64,000 bases of DNA from Ancylobacter sp. Lp-2 (lineage in GTDB: Bacteria; Pseudomonadota; Alphaproteobacteria; Rhizobiales; Xanthobacteraceae). The stretch covers positions 248,001 to 312,000 of the forward strand of contig NZ_JAJALI010000004.1 in assembly GCF_020523795.1 (NCBI RefSeq). The letters run 5' to 3'. Positions 8,032-16,093 of the stretch are shown here, piece by piece. The position numbers and the translations under genes were made by a program. The notes below the pieces were generated by a model that made no database searches, had not been told where the DNA came from, and saw only the letters and a program-made list of their open reading frames with translations. Position 1 is the first letter of the stretch. Each line of letters starts with the position of its first letter.

Positions 8032-9362
8032 ACGGTCCGGCGATGAGCGGCCTCACCAGACTGCGCGCCGTCTTCCACCTGCCACGCACCCTGCGCTGGC
8101 GGCTGTTCCTCATCCTGTTCGCCGGCCTCGCCGCCGCGCATGCGCTGTCCTTCGCCGTGCTGTTCGCCGAGCGTAGTATGAGCGCCAAGGCGACGATGCT
8201 GACGACGCTGGAATACGACGTCGCCACCTCCATCGCCCTGCTCGACCGGCTGCCGGCGGCGGAGCGGCCGCAGTGGCTGCCGATGCTCGCCCGCCGCAAC
8301 TACCGCTACGAGCTGGGATCCGGCCAGCCCGGCATGCCGGAGCTCAGCGCCCGCGCCACCGAGATCGCCGAGACCATCAACGCCGCGGCAGGCAGCCGCT
8401 TTCCCGTCCGGGTCGAGACCATTCCCGGGCAGCGCGAGCATCTCCAGGCGCATGTCACGCTGAGCGACGGCTCGCAGGTGACCATCGACATCCTGCCGCA
8501 GCTGATGCCGCTGGCGAGCTGGCTCCCCTATGTGCTGGCCCTCCAGCTGGGGTTGGTGCTGTTGTTCACCTGGCTCGCGGTGCGCCTCGCCATCCGGCCG
8601 CTGCTGCGCTTCGCCGGCGCCGCCGAGGCGCTGGAGCCCGGCAAGACCGCCGGCCGGCTGGATGAGAGCGGACCGGCGGAGGTGGCCTATGCCGCCAGCG
8701 CCTTCAACGCCATGCGCGACCGGATCGCCCATTATCTGCAGGAACGCGTGCAGATCCTCGCCGCCATCTCGCACGATCTCCAGACCCCCATCACCCGCAT
8801 GAAGCTGCGGGCGGAAATGGCCGAGGACGGGCCGGAGAAGGACAAGCTGACCGCCGACCTCTCCGAGATCGAGCGGCTGGTACGCGAGGGGGTGGCCTAT
8901 GCCCGCAGCGCCCATGGCGATGTCGAGAAGCCCGCCCGCATCGATATCGGCTCCTTCGTCGCCAGCCTCGCCTTCGACTATCAGGACACCGGCAAGCCGG
9001 TTTCCTACGCCGGCAACCTTGATGCAGTAGTGACCACGCGGCCGCACGCGCTGCGGCGCATCCTCACCAACCTCGTCGACAACGCGCTGAAATTCGCCGG
9101 CGCGGCCGAGATCGAGATCGACCGCACGGCGGAGGGCGTCGTCGCCATCGCCGTGCTGGACGATGGGCCGGGCATCCCGCCCGATCAGCTCGACGCGGTG
9201 CTGCAACCCTTCTACCGGCTGGAGCAGTCCCGCAGTCGCGATACCGGCGGCACCGGCCTCGGCCTCGCCATCGCCCAGCAGCTGGCGGGGGCGATCGGCG
9301 GCAAGCTGACGCTTTCCAACCGGCCGCAGGGCGGCCTGCGGGCCGAGGTCAGGCTCGGCTGA
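8028..9362 (+). CDS. Membrane sensor histidine kinase
   Basis: A 444-residue partner of the upstream regulator. A membrane helix (about 24-46, FLILFAGLAAAHALSFAVLF) leads into a ~115-residue periplasmic sensor region without a recognised fold, then a second helix (about 165-190), a HAMP-like segment (RPLLRFAGAAEAL), the dimerisation/phospho-acceptor box AAISHDLQTPITRMKL with His249, and the ATP-binding domain (NLVDNALKF, LDDGPGIPP, DTGGTGLGLAIA). ATG at 8028 overlaps the regulator stop by 4 nt. An alternative ATG lies five codons further on. Confidence 0.93.
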   Translation: MNGPAMSGLTRLRAVFHLPRTLRWRLFLILFAGLAAAHALSFAVLFAERSMSAKATMLTTLEYDVATSIALLDRLPAAERPQWLPMLARRNYRYELGSGQPGMPELSARATEIAETINAAAGSRFPVRVETIPGQREHLQAHVTLSDGSQVTIDILPQLMPLASWLPYVLALQLGLVLLFTWLAVRLAIRPLLRFAGAAEALEPGKTAGRLDESGPAEVAYAASAFNAMRDRIAHYLQERVQILAAISHDLQTPITRMKLRAEMAEDGPEKDKLTADLSEIERLVREGVAYARSAHGDVEKPARIDIGSFVASLAFDYQDTGKPVSYAGNLDAVVTTRPHALRRILTNLVDNALKFAGAAEIEIDRTAEGVVAIAVLDDGPGIPPDQLDAVLQPFYRLEQSRSRDTGGTGLGLAIAQQLAGAIGGKLTLSNRPQGGLRAEVRLG

Positions 9363-9432
9363 TCCTCGCCGGGCGCGCCACCGTCGACAGCCGCCCGAGC
9401 CCCCCTGCCCGGTTGACCGTCGGACGCCCGCC

Positions 9433-10401
9433 TTACGGCAGCAGCAGCAGCTTGCCGGTGGTGGCGCGGCTCTCCATGTCGCGATGCGCGCCGGCGGCGG
9501 CGGCGAGCGGATAGGTGGCGCCGACCGTCACCTTCAGCGCCCCCGAGGCGATCCATTCGAACAACTGCCCGGCGCGGGCCCGCAGCAGGTCGGGCGTGTG
9601 GATGTGGTCGAAGAAGGCCGCGTAGCCGATCTTGATGCTCTTCGGCAGGCTCATGATGTCCAGCGGCCCCGGCCCGCCCAGCACCGGGCCGTACCAGCAG
9701 AAGGTGCCGGAGCGCCGCAGCGAATCGAGCGAGCCCTGGAACGTCGCCGGACCTGAGCCGTCATAGACGACATGCACCCCCTCCCCGCCGGACAGCCGCA
9801 CCACCTCGGCGGCGAAGTCGCCCCCGGTCGCGACGATCACATGGTCGGCGCCGGCATTGCGGACGGCCGCGACCTTGTCCGGCGAGGAGACCCGGCCGAT
9901 GACATGCCCGCCGCGCAGCCTGACGATCTGGGTGAGCAGCAGCCCGAGCCCGCCGGCCGCCGCATGCACCAGCGCGATGTCGCCCGGCTGCACCGGATAG
10001 AAATCGGTCGCGAAATGGCTGGCGGTCAGCCCCTGCATCATCACGGCAGCGGCGGTGCGGTCGTCGATGGCGTCCGGCACGGCGACGAGGGCATCGGCCG
10101 GCACCGCGAGGCGCTCGGCATAGCTCCCCGGCGCATAGACCCAGGCGACCCGGTCGCCCGGCCGGAAGCGGCTGACACCCTCGCCGACGGCCAACACCCG
10201 GCCCGCCCCCTCGACACCGAGCACCTTGGGATTGGGCTCGGGCGCCCAGGCGAGCCCCCGGCGCACGCCGGTATCCATGAAATTCACACCGGCAGCCGCC
10301 AGCTCCACCAGCACCTGCCCGGCGGCCGGCACGGGCTCGGGCCGCTCCACCACTTCCAGCACCTCCGGCCCGCCCGCGCGGGTCATCACCACCGTCTTCA
10401 T
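9433..10401 (-). CDS. NADPH:quinone oxidoreductase family protein
   Basis: A 322-residue zinc-independent medium-chain dehydrogenase/reductase of the quinone oxidoreductase (QOR) branch. It has the N-terminal GroES-like domain (GVNFMDTGVRRG, VLGVEGAGRVLAVGEGV) and the nucleotide-binding domain (HAAAGGLGLLLTQI, about 148-161, where AxxGGxG binds NADPH), then SSPDKVAAVRNAGADHVI and the C-terminal ATTGKLLLLP. No zinc-binding cysteines are seen. It would reduce quinones or reactive enones. It follows the TetR gene by 54 bp and has its own copy of the TetR-unit operator just before its start, so it is the likely main target of that regulator. Confidence 0.9.
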   Translation of the reverse strand: MKTVVMTRAGGPEVLEVVERPEPVPAAGQVLVELAAAGVNFMDTGVRRGLAWAPEPNPKVLGVEGAGRVLAVGEGVSRFRPGDRVAWVYAPGSYAERLAVPADALVAVPDAIDDRTAAAVMMQGLTASHFATDFYPVQPGDIALVHAAAGGLGLLLTQIVRLRGGHVIGRVSSPDKVAAVRNAGADHVIVATGGDFAAEVVRLSGGEGVHVVYDGSGPATFQGSLDSLRRSGTFCWYGPVLGGPGPLDIMSLPKSIKIGYAAFFDHIHTPDLLRARAGQLFEWIASGALKVTVGATYPLAAAAGAHRDMESRATTGKLLLLP

Positions 10402-10412
10402 GCCACTCTCCT

Positions 10413-10435
10413 TTATTGACTGATCATTCCATAAT
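10413..10435 (-). promoter_or_regulatory. Operator copy in front of qor
   Basis: A 23-bp element beginning TTATTGACTGATCATTCC, with a central TGATCA and outer TTAT/ATAA arms giving an imperfect dyad. When inverted, it is identical except at one position to the element at 11038-11060 in front of the TetR gene. It ends 12 bp upstream of the qor ATG. Confidence 0.75.
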
Positions 10436-10455
10436 TCGGCAAAAAAAGCGCCGCC

Positions 10456-11022
10456 TCACCGCAGCGCGCGCAGAGCGAGCCGGCCGAGCGCCGCCAGATG
10501 GGCGTCGTCGGCGCCGCCGCGCGCCGCGAGGCGGATGGCGGCGACATTGCCGAGCAGGAAGCCGGCGGCCTCCTGCGGGTCGAGATCCGGCCGCACATCG
10601 CCGGCCGCCTGCGCCTCGCCCACCCGCCGGACGATGGCGGCCTGAAGCGAAGCGTGGGCGGCATCGTGAATGGCGGATAATTCGCCGCTGCGCCGGCCGA
10701 ACTCGCAGATCGAGCCGATGCCGAGACAGGGACGCCGGGCCTCGACGACCACCCGCTGCATCATGTCGCCAAGACCGTCGATGGCGCGAGACGCGCCGCG
10801 CAAGGCGGAAAGATGCGCCCGCGTCTCCACCTCGACATAGCGCGCGACCGCCGCGCAATAGAGCCGCCACTTGTCGCCGAAGGTGTCGTAAAGGCTCTGC
10901 CGGCCGATCTTCATCGCCTCGGTCAGCATGCCCGCCGACGTGCCCTCGAAGCCGTGCTCGCGGAACACGCCGATCGCGGCATCCAGCGCCAGCTCCTTGT
11001 CGAATTCCTTGGGTCTCGCCAT
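10456..11022 (-). CDS. TetR/AcrR-family transcriptional regulator
   Basis: A 188-residue one-component repressor. The N-terminal helix-turn-helix is clear: AIGVFREHGFEGTSAGMLTEAMKI then GRQSLYDTFGDKWRLY (residues about 14-56). The C-terminal ligand domain has the pattern of TetR_C-type repressors (CLGIGSICEFGRRS; DPQEAAGFLLGNVAAIRLAARGG). It is first in a unit with qor, and near-identical 23-bp operators stand before both genes, so it most likely represses itself and qor until an electrophile or quinone binds. Start ATG at 11022 gives the standard MARPKEFD N-terminus of this subgroup. Confidence 0.92.
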   Translation of the reverse strand: MARPKEFDKELALDAAIGVFREHGFEGTSAGMLTEAMKIGRQSLYDTFGDKWRLYCAAVARYVEVETRAHLSALRGASRAIDGLGDMMQRVVVEARRPCLGIGSICEFGRRSGELSAIHDAAHASLQAAIVRRVGEAQAAGDVRPDLDPQEAAGFLLGNVAAIRLAARGGADDAHLAALGRLALRALR

Positions 11023-11037
11023 GGCCCAGCGATAGCC

Positions 11038-11060
11038 ATTATGGAACGATCAGTCAATAA
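11038..11060 (-). promoter_or_regulatory. Operator copy in front of the TetR gene
   Basis: Plus-strand sequence begins ATTATGGAACGATCAGTC; it is the inverse of the qor-proximal element with a single base difference over 23 bp. It ends 16 bp or so upstream of the TetR start codon, suited to autorepression. Confidence 0.75.
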
Positions 11061-11224
11061 TGGACGCGCCAGTTCCCAACACTGTGATCCGCACGCGCAA
11101 GCGAGCCGACGGATCCATGCCGGAGCACATACGCGGAATGCATGAAAACGAGATCGGCGCCGTCGTCAGCGCGGTCGGTCACGTGATGGGTGGGGACACA
11201 TCGGCCGCCTCCCTTGGGAGGCGA

Positions 11225-11301
11225 TGGTAGCGGAGGAGGGACTCGAACCCCCGACCCCAGGATTATGATTCCCGTGCTCTAACCAGCTGAGCTACTCCGC
11301 C
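11225..11301 (-). tRNA. tRNA-Met (anticodon CAT)
   Basis: A complete 77-nt tRNA including an encoded CCA. Acceptor arms GGCGGAG and CTCCGCT (G1-U72 wobble), D-arm GCTCAGCTGGTTAGAGC, anticodon stem CGGGA/TCCTG around the loop ATCATAA, and T-arm GGGGGTTCGAGTCCCTC all fit. The anticodon is CAT; the base pairs at the top of the acceptor stem and D-arm fit elongator tRNA-Met rather than the initiator, but a CAT tRNA destined for Ile2 modification cannot be fully ruled out by eye. No integrase or attachment-site duplication is visible around it. Confidence 0.93.
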
Positions 11302-11413
11302 ATCGGAAGCGACCGTGTCGGGCCGCCTCGCGAGGTGCGCGGATATAAGGAAGCTCGCCGAAGGGTGTCAAGCGCCGCTGTGCATGCTTCGCACAGCCGA
11401 AACGCCTTCCGGC

Positions 11414-11932
11414 CTACCAAAGTGCGGCCGGCGGGCGTTTCTCGACGATCTCGGCGATGCGCCGCCGCGTCGCCGGCGTGGTCGCCGCGGGCATATCCTG
11501 CGGTGGGAAGAAGCCGGTCTCGGCGATTTCGCGATTGGGATGCACCGGCGGGCCGATGTCGAAGCCGCGCGAGACGAACACCGCGACATGATCGCGCGAG
11601 CCGAGATGGGCGTTGAGGAACAGCCCATGCAGCAGCGGCGGCTCGGTGAGACGGATCGCCGCTTCCTCCATCAATTCGCGGCGCGCCGCCTCCTCCGCCG
11701 TCTCGCCGGGATCGACGCCGCCGCCGGGCAGATGCCAGCCGGCGACATAAGTGTGACGCACCAGCAGGATATGCCCCTGTGGATCGATGACGGCGGCGCG
11801 CACGCCCAGCGTCACGCCGCGCGTCAGCCGGCCCCACAGATGCAGCAGGCGCGACAGGCGGAACGACGGCAGCCCGGTTCGACTTGGCGTGGACGCGATG
11901 TCCGGCCCCTCGGCCCGGCTTCCCATCCGCAT
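11414..11932 (-). CDS. Nudix hydrolase
   Basis: A protein of up to 172 residues with a canonical Nudix box, GGGVDPGETAEEAARRELME followed by E and then AAIRL, which binds Mg2+ and hydrolyses nucleoside-diphosphate-linked substrates. It is preceded by the fold strand GVRAAVIDPQGHILLVRHTY and GWHLPGG. The N-terminal SRLLHLWGRLTRGVTLGV is amphipathic. The start is uncertain: ATG 11932 or 11926 lie only 12-18 bp from the divergent metallophosphoesterase ATG, leaving little room for promoters, so a start further in is possible. The substrate is unknown. Confidence 0.85.
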   Translation of the reverse strand: MRMGSRAEGPDIASTPSRTGLPSFRLSRLLHLWGRLTRGVTLGVRAAVIDPQGHILLVRHTYVAGWHLPGGGVDPGETAEEAARRELMEEAAIRLTEPPLLHGLFLNAHLGSRDHVAVFVSRGFDIGPPVHPNREIAETGFFPPQDMPAATTPATRRRIAEIVEKRPPAALW

Positions 11933-11944
11933 GTCGGCGCTGCT

Positions 11945-12898
11945 ATGGAGGGCCCCGTGTTCGTGCTCGCTCATCTCACCGACCCCCATCTCGGTCCGCT
12001 GCCGCGGGCGCGGCTCCTCGAGCTCGCCGGCAAGCGGGCGCTCGGCGTCATCAACTGGCGCCGCGGACGGCGGCGGCGCTTCTCGGAAGACACCATCGAT
12101 CTCCTCCTCGCCGACATCAAGGCGACGGCGCCGGACCATATCGCGGTGACCGGCGATCTGGTGAATGTCGGCCTGCCGGCGGAATACCGCACCGGCCTCG
12201 ACTTCCTGCAGGAACTCGGCCCCGGCCACTATGTGACGGTCGTGCCGGGCAATCACGACGCCTATGTGCGCTCCACCGCCCATCACGCGCTGCTCAACTG
12301 GGGCAACTACATGCGCGGCGACGGCGCCGAAGGAGGCGACGCGGAGGGCGTGGTCGCCGAATTCCCCTTCCCCTTCGTGCGCCGGCGTGGCGACGTCGCG
12401 CTGATCGGCGTCTCGACAGCGGTGCCTACCCAACCCTTCATGGCGACCGGCAAGGTCGGACGCGGGCAGATCGAGCGGCTGGCCGGGGTGCTGAAGGAAC
12501 TCGGCGAGCAGAAACTGTTCCGAGTGGTGCTGATCCATCACCCGCCCTGCGGCCACCGTTCGGCGCATAAGCGGCTCCTCGATGCCGAGGCGGTGCGGGC
12601 CTGCCTCGCCGCCCATGGCGCCGAGCTGGTGATCTGCGGCCACGACCACCGGCCGATGGTGGAAATGCTGGCCGGCCCCTCCGGCGGGCTGGTGCCGGTC
12701 GTCGAGGCGCCGTCCTTCGCCGCCGGGCCGGAGGACAGCCATTGGCCGGGCGGCTACCACCTCTACCGGATCGAGCGCCTGCCCGGCGCCGAATTCCCCT
12801 GGCGCTGCACGCTGGAGGCCCGCGGCTTCGCCCGCGGCGAGGCCGCGACGGTCGCCACCCGCACCATGCGGGTGCTGATGGCGGCGAAAAGCGCCTAG
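11945..12898 (+). CDS. Calcineurin-like metallophosphoesterase
   Basis: A 317-residue phosphoesterase with all five dimetal motifs in order: LTDPHLG (DxH), VTGDLVN (GD), VPGNHDAY (GNHD), LIHHPP and CGHDHRPM (GHxH). This set is typical of class III cyclic-nucleotide/3',5'-cAMP phosphodiesterase CpdA-like or general phosphohydrolase members; the substrate cannot be fixed from sequence. Soluble, no leader. ATG at 11945 was chosen because the family N-terminus FVLAHLTDPHLG begins a few residues later; the frame is open upstream through the antisense Nudix gene. Confidence 0.88.
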   Translation: MEGPVFVLAHLTDPHLGPLPRARLLELAGKRALGVINWRRGRRRRFSEDTIDLLLADIKATAPDHIAVTGDLVNVGLPAEYRTGLDFLQELGPGHYVTVVPGNHDAYVRSTAHHALLNWGNYMRGDGAEGGDAEGVVAEFPFPFVRRRGDVALIGVSTAVPTQPFMATGKVGRGQIERLAGVLKELGEQKLFRVVLIHHPPCGHRSAHKRLLDAEAVRACLAAHGAELVICGHDHRPMVEMLAGPSGGLVPVVEAPSFAAGPEDSHWPGGYHLYRIERLPGAEFPWRCTLEARGFARGEAATVATRTMRVLMAAKSA

Positions 12899-12910
12899 CG
12901 CTTCCGTTCG

Positions 12911-14053
12911 TCAGCCCTTCCGGCCGTCCTTGCCGGCCTCCTTGCTGTCGTCCCGCTTCCGCGCCGCCTTCTGCTCCTCATTGGGCCGCGCGCGATTGGT
13001 GAAGCGCGCATTGCCGAGGCCGGTGCCGATGGTCAGCACGCCCCAGCGCGCGACGTCCTGCATGAAGGGGATTTCGCTCAAGCCCTGCACGACGGCGTCA
13101 TTGTGCATCGTCACCGTCGTCTCGTGCCCGCCGATGGAAGGAATCGCCTCCCATAGCCTTGTCGGCAGGTTGAACCCCGCGCTTTCCCAATTGCCCGGCA
13201 GGTTCTGGGCGCCGGTCTCGATCGAGCCGTCGGCGGCGATCGAGCCGGGGCAGCCGACGCCGATGAAGGGCGCGAGCCGCAATCCCTCCTTATCGGCCTT
13301 GCGGATGAGCCCTTCCAGCATCCCGACCAGCCGGGCGACGGCGGCGTCGCGCCCGAGCTTCTCCTCCGCATGCTGCCACAGCTCGAGGTCGCGGACCCGC
13401 GCCTTGGACAGGTCGTCGGCCTTGTCGAGATTGAGCCTCACGATGCCGCAGCGGATGTTGGTGCCGCCGATGTCTATGGCGAGGATGTTGTCGTAGCTGG
13501 CGAACATCCAGCTCGGCGCCAGATGGGCGCTGCCGATCAGCCCCGCCTCGTCCGGGTCGTTGTGGATGGGGCGCAGCTCGATGTCGATCTTGTCCGCCCG
13601 AGCCAGCAGCTCTGTCCGGGCAATCGCGATCTCGGCGAAGCGGCTGGTCTTCAGCCCGCCACCAATCGCGATGCGCTGGGTGTCGTGCCATGTCTCGCTT
13701 CGTAGCAGGCGCCGGATCACGGCGAGCAATTCGCGGGCATAGTCCTCGATGGCGCTATGAACCAGCGCCTGCTCCTGCGGCCTGCCTTCCGCCAGCGCCT
13801 CGTCGACCCGCGATTTAGACAATTCGTCGGGTGCCACGTCGTCGAGCAGCGGCAACTTGCGCTCCGCCAGCTTACGCCAGCGCTCGAAAATCTCGAAGAA
13901 CGCGGCACGGCGGGCGCGGTCGCCCACGAAGCCGTCGCCCTCGCGCAGCTGCGCGTTGAACCCGTCCACGGTCACCGCGGCGAGGGTAGCAGCACCATGG
14001 ACGGTGACGTCGGGCGGCGTCGCGTTCGACTTTCTTGCAGTCTTTCTGGGCAT
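12911..14053 (-). CDS. ROK-family sugar-kinase-like protein with circularly permuted motif order
   Basis: A 380-residue protein with every ROK/hexokinase-fold motif but in a rotated order. Residues ~95-176 contain what is normally the C-terminal part: a helix ALVHSAIEDYARELLAVIRR, then RIAIGGGLKTS (GGG 131-133) and DEAGLIGSAHL (168-178). After a short linker comes what is normally the N-terminus: LAIDIGGTNIRCGIV (phosphate loop, 194-198), then FIGVGCPGS (264-271), the catalytic-base type TMHNDAVV (Asn318, Asp319) and VLTIGTGLGNARF (340-351). The ROK zinc cluster CxCGxxGC is absent. The tail (355-380) is lysine-rich and disordered. The likely reaction is ATP-dependent phosphorylation of a sugar, but activity is not assured. 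Start chosen at MPRKTARK, preceded by GGGGAGCG. Confidence 0.78.
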   Translation of the reverse strand: MPRKTARKSNATPPDVTVHGAATLAAVTVDGFNAQLREGDGFVGDRARRAAFFEIFERWRKLAERKLPLLDDVAPDELSKSRVDEALAEGRPQEQALVHSAIEDYARELLAVIRRLLRSETWHDTQRIAIGGGLKTSRFAEIAIARTELLARADKIDIELRPIHNDPDEAGLIGSAHLAPSWMFASYDNILAIDIGGTNIRCGIVRLNLDKADDLSKARVRDLELWQHAEEKLGRDAAVARLVGMLEGLIRKADKEGLRLAPFIGVGCPGSIAADGSIETGAQNLPGNWESAGFNLPTRLWEAIPSIGGHETTVTMHNDAVVQGLSEIPFMQDVARWGVLTIGTGLGNARFTNRARPNEEQKAARKRDDSKEAGKDGRKG

Positions 14054-14356
14054 TCGCTCCCCCTGAACCGAGACGTCGGCACCCCCTCGCGCACCGCGCG
14101 AACCGTGGCCGGTAGGATGCAACGGCTCCGGACGCGATGAAGTTCCGGCGGGCCGAACATGGAACGGCCGGCCGCGATGGAAGGAGGGCGTCGGCACGAG
14201 TTCGGCGGTCGCCATATGCGTCTCCGTCGAGCCCGCACGACGTTACGGAAATTGACGGCCAGCTGATTTTTGCCATTAACTGCAGGCGTATTGTCTATTC
14301 ACGCCGATTTCATCGAAGTTTGGCAGTATCTGCGGATTGATCGAGATTGCGATACG
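14054..14356. promoter_or_regulatory. Divergent gap between the ROK-like gene and GT2
   Basis: 303 bp without a supportable gene. The right third is clearly more AT-rich than its surroundings. A possible sigma-70 promoter for the GT2 gene is TTGACG (14252-14257), 17 nt, ATTAAC (14275-14280), about 76 bp before the ATG; this is a weak match. Short open frames here look like chance. Confidence 0.3.
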
Positions 14357-15151
14357 ATGCGCGTTTCAGTTGTAATTCCTGCCTATAACGAAGCCGGCAA
14401 TATCGGTCGTCTCGTTACGGAAACCTTTAGCGTCCTGCCCGAGGACATTCTCGGCGAAGTGGTCGTCGTCGACGATTGCAGCGACGACGGCACGCGCGCC
14501 GAGATCCGTGGGCTCATGGCGCAGTATCCGCGCCTGCGCTACCTCCGGCATGCCCATAGGGCCGGCCAGAGCGCCGGCCTGCGCACCGGCATCTTCGCCG
14601 CTGGATTTCCCGTCATCGCCACCATGGACGGCGATGGCCAGAACGATCCCGCCGACATACCCGCCCTGCTCGCCCGCATCGCTCCGCCGGGAGGCGAAGG
14701 GCCCGCGCTGGTCGGCGGCCTGCGTGCGCGGCGGCTCGCCACCGGCTCGCGCCGCTGGGCGTCGCGTTTCGCCAACGGGTTGCGGGCCCGGCTGCTCAAG
14801 GACGAGTGCCCCGATACTGGCTGCGGCATCAAGGTCTATTGGCGCGAGGCCTTCCTCCGCCTGCCCTATTTCTCCAGCATGCATCGCTACTTGCCCGCGC
14901 TGTTCATCAGCTACGGGCATGCGGTCGCCTATGAGCCGGTCGGCGACCGGCCGCGCCTTGCCGGCAGCTCGAAATACACCAATTTCGGGCGCGCCCTTGT
15001 CGGCATCTACGATTTGTTCGGCGTGGTCTGGCTGAGACGTCGCACCATCGTGCCACCGATCGCCGAGGACAGTGGCGCTGCCATCCCGCTACGGCCGGTG
15101 GCGCCGGCTCACTCGGCCGGCAGGATCGACGCCGACACCGCCAGGCTCTGA
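14357..15151 (+). CDS. Family 2 glycosyltransferase (polyprenyl-phosphate sugar synthase type)
   Basis: A 264-residue GT2 enzyme. It opens with VSVVIPAYNEAGNIGRLV, carries VVVDDCSDDGT and the metal-binding TMDGDGQNDP, and later MHRYLPAL and RLAGSSKY, the usual pattern of dolichol/undecaprenyl-phosphate mannose or glucose synthases (DPM1/ArnC/RgtE-like). There are no C-terminal membrane helices, so it acts at the cytoplasmic face on a lipid-linked acceptor, loading a sugar that a GT39 transferase would use on the other side; such a GT39 gene lies close by. Its last 43 bp overlap the convergent PAP2 gene. ATG at 14357 gives the standard N-terminus. Confidence 0.88.
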   Translation: MRVSVVIPAYNEAGNIGRLVTETFSVLPEDILGEVVVVDDCSDDGTRAEIRGLMAQYPRLRYLRHAHRAGQSAGLRTGIFAAGFPVIATMDGDGQNDPADIPALLARIAPPGGEGPALVGGLRARRLATGSRRWASRFANGLRARLLKDECPDTGCGIKVYWREAFLRLPYFSSMHRYLPALFISYGHAVAYEPVGDRPRLAGSSKYTNFGRALVGIYDLFGVVWLRRRTIVPPIAEDSGAAIPLRPVAPAHSAGRIDADTARL

Positions 15152-15978
15152 GCCACCGGCCGACGGCCTTCGCCGCCGGAACGTGCCAGCCTTCCACGGA
15201 TGAAGCCGGACATCGCCTCGAGATCGCCCCGCACCTTCGTCTGCGCGGCGAGGCCGAGCCGGGTCAGTTCCCCGTCGAGGCGTTCATCCTCGAACAATGC
15301 GGCGTGGCTGACATAGAAGACCTGCCGCAGCGCGACCGCGATCGTCAGCACCAGCGCGATGGCGACGGTGATGTCGGAGAGGAAATGCCCTCCGAAGGCC
15401 ACGCGGTTCAACGACACCAGCGCAACGAGCATAGCAAGCATGGCCGCCACCCGCCCGCGCCAGGGGCGCGGCACGAACAGCGCCAGCGGCAGCAAGCAGG
15501 CGATGGTCGCCGCCTCGCCGGAGGCGAAGGAGCGGTGGGTGAAGCTCTCGCCCAGCGACCAGGCGTCGAGGAAGGGAACCGAGCCGCCGAACTCCTCCAC
15601 CTTCACCGGACGCGGGCGCCCCCAGAAGGTCTTGAGCACCCCGTTCACCAGCAGCACCGGTCCGAGCAGGTAGAGACTGGCGAAATACAGCGCGAAGCGG
15701 GGCGGCAGGAGGCAGGGGCGCAGCGGGTGCAGCAGCTTGAGCACCAGCGCGGCGAACACCACCACCGCCACCGTGACGGGAATGTTGCTGCCGGCCATGC
15801 GGAAGTCCTGCAGCAGGCCGCTATGCGCCAGCGGGAAGCCGATGCCGGGCACATAGAATTGCCGGCTGATCGCCAGGTCGATGCCGGGAAACAGGATGAA
15901 CGCCGACGACAGCAGCAAGGTGCCGAGAAGGCAGGCGATCACCCGGTTCTCCGCGCAGAATGCCTTGAATCGCCTCAC
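15109..15978 (-). CDS. PAP2-family membrane phosphatase
   Basis: A 289-residue inner-membrane phosphatase with six predicted helices. The three catalytic motifs are KTFWGRPRP (KxxxxxxRP), HRSFASGEAA (PSGH-like, with E in place of the usual H) and SLNRVAFGGHFLSD (SRxxxxxHxxxD). This is the PAP2/LpxE/PgpB superfamily that removes phosphate from lipid A or polyprenyl phosphates on the periplasmic side. The Glu at the PSGH position (SGEA) also occurs in LpxE-like enzymes but its effect here is unclear. I prefer the GTG at 15978, which has GAGGGGGA upstream, over the in-frame TTG at 16014. It lies in the same direction as the LAB_N/GT39 pair. Confidence 0.82.
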   Translation of the reverse strand: MRRFKAFCAENRVIACLLGTLLLSSAFILFPGIDLAISRQFYVPGIGFPLAHSGLLQDFRMAGSNIPVTVAVVVFAALVLKLLHPLRPCLLPPRFALYFASLYLLGPVLLVNGVLKTFWGRPRPVKVEEFGGSVPFLDAWSLGESFTHRSFASGEAATIACLLPLALFVPRPWRGRVAAMLAMLVALVSLNRVAFGGHFLSDITVAIALVLTIAVALRQVFYVSHAALFEDERLDGELTRLGLAAQTKVRGDLEAMSGFIRGRLARSGGEGRRPVAQSLAVSASILPAE

Positions 15979-16093
15979 CGTCCCGTCCCCCTCGCTGCGA
16001 TGCGGGGGACTCAACAGGGGGTCGGTGTAGCCTCTATGAAGCCTCGGTGACGTGTTGGCGAAAGCTGGGGATAGTTGGCATTATGACACAGGC

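Noticed and set aside
11225-11301. tRNA-Met as an integration site of a genomic island
   Set aside because: No integrase, no duplicated 3' end of the tRNA and no change in gene type on either side were seen.
12911-14215. Longer N-terminus for the ROK-like protein (start at 14215)
   Set aside because: The extra 54 residues are Arg/Pro-rich and not conserved-looking; ATG 14053 has a GGGGAGCG site and a normal start. The circular permutation does not depend on this choice.
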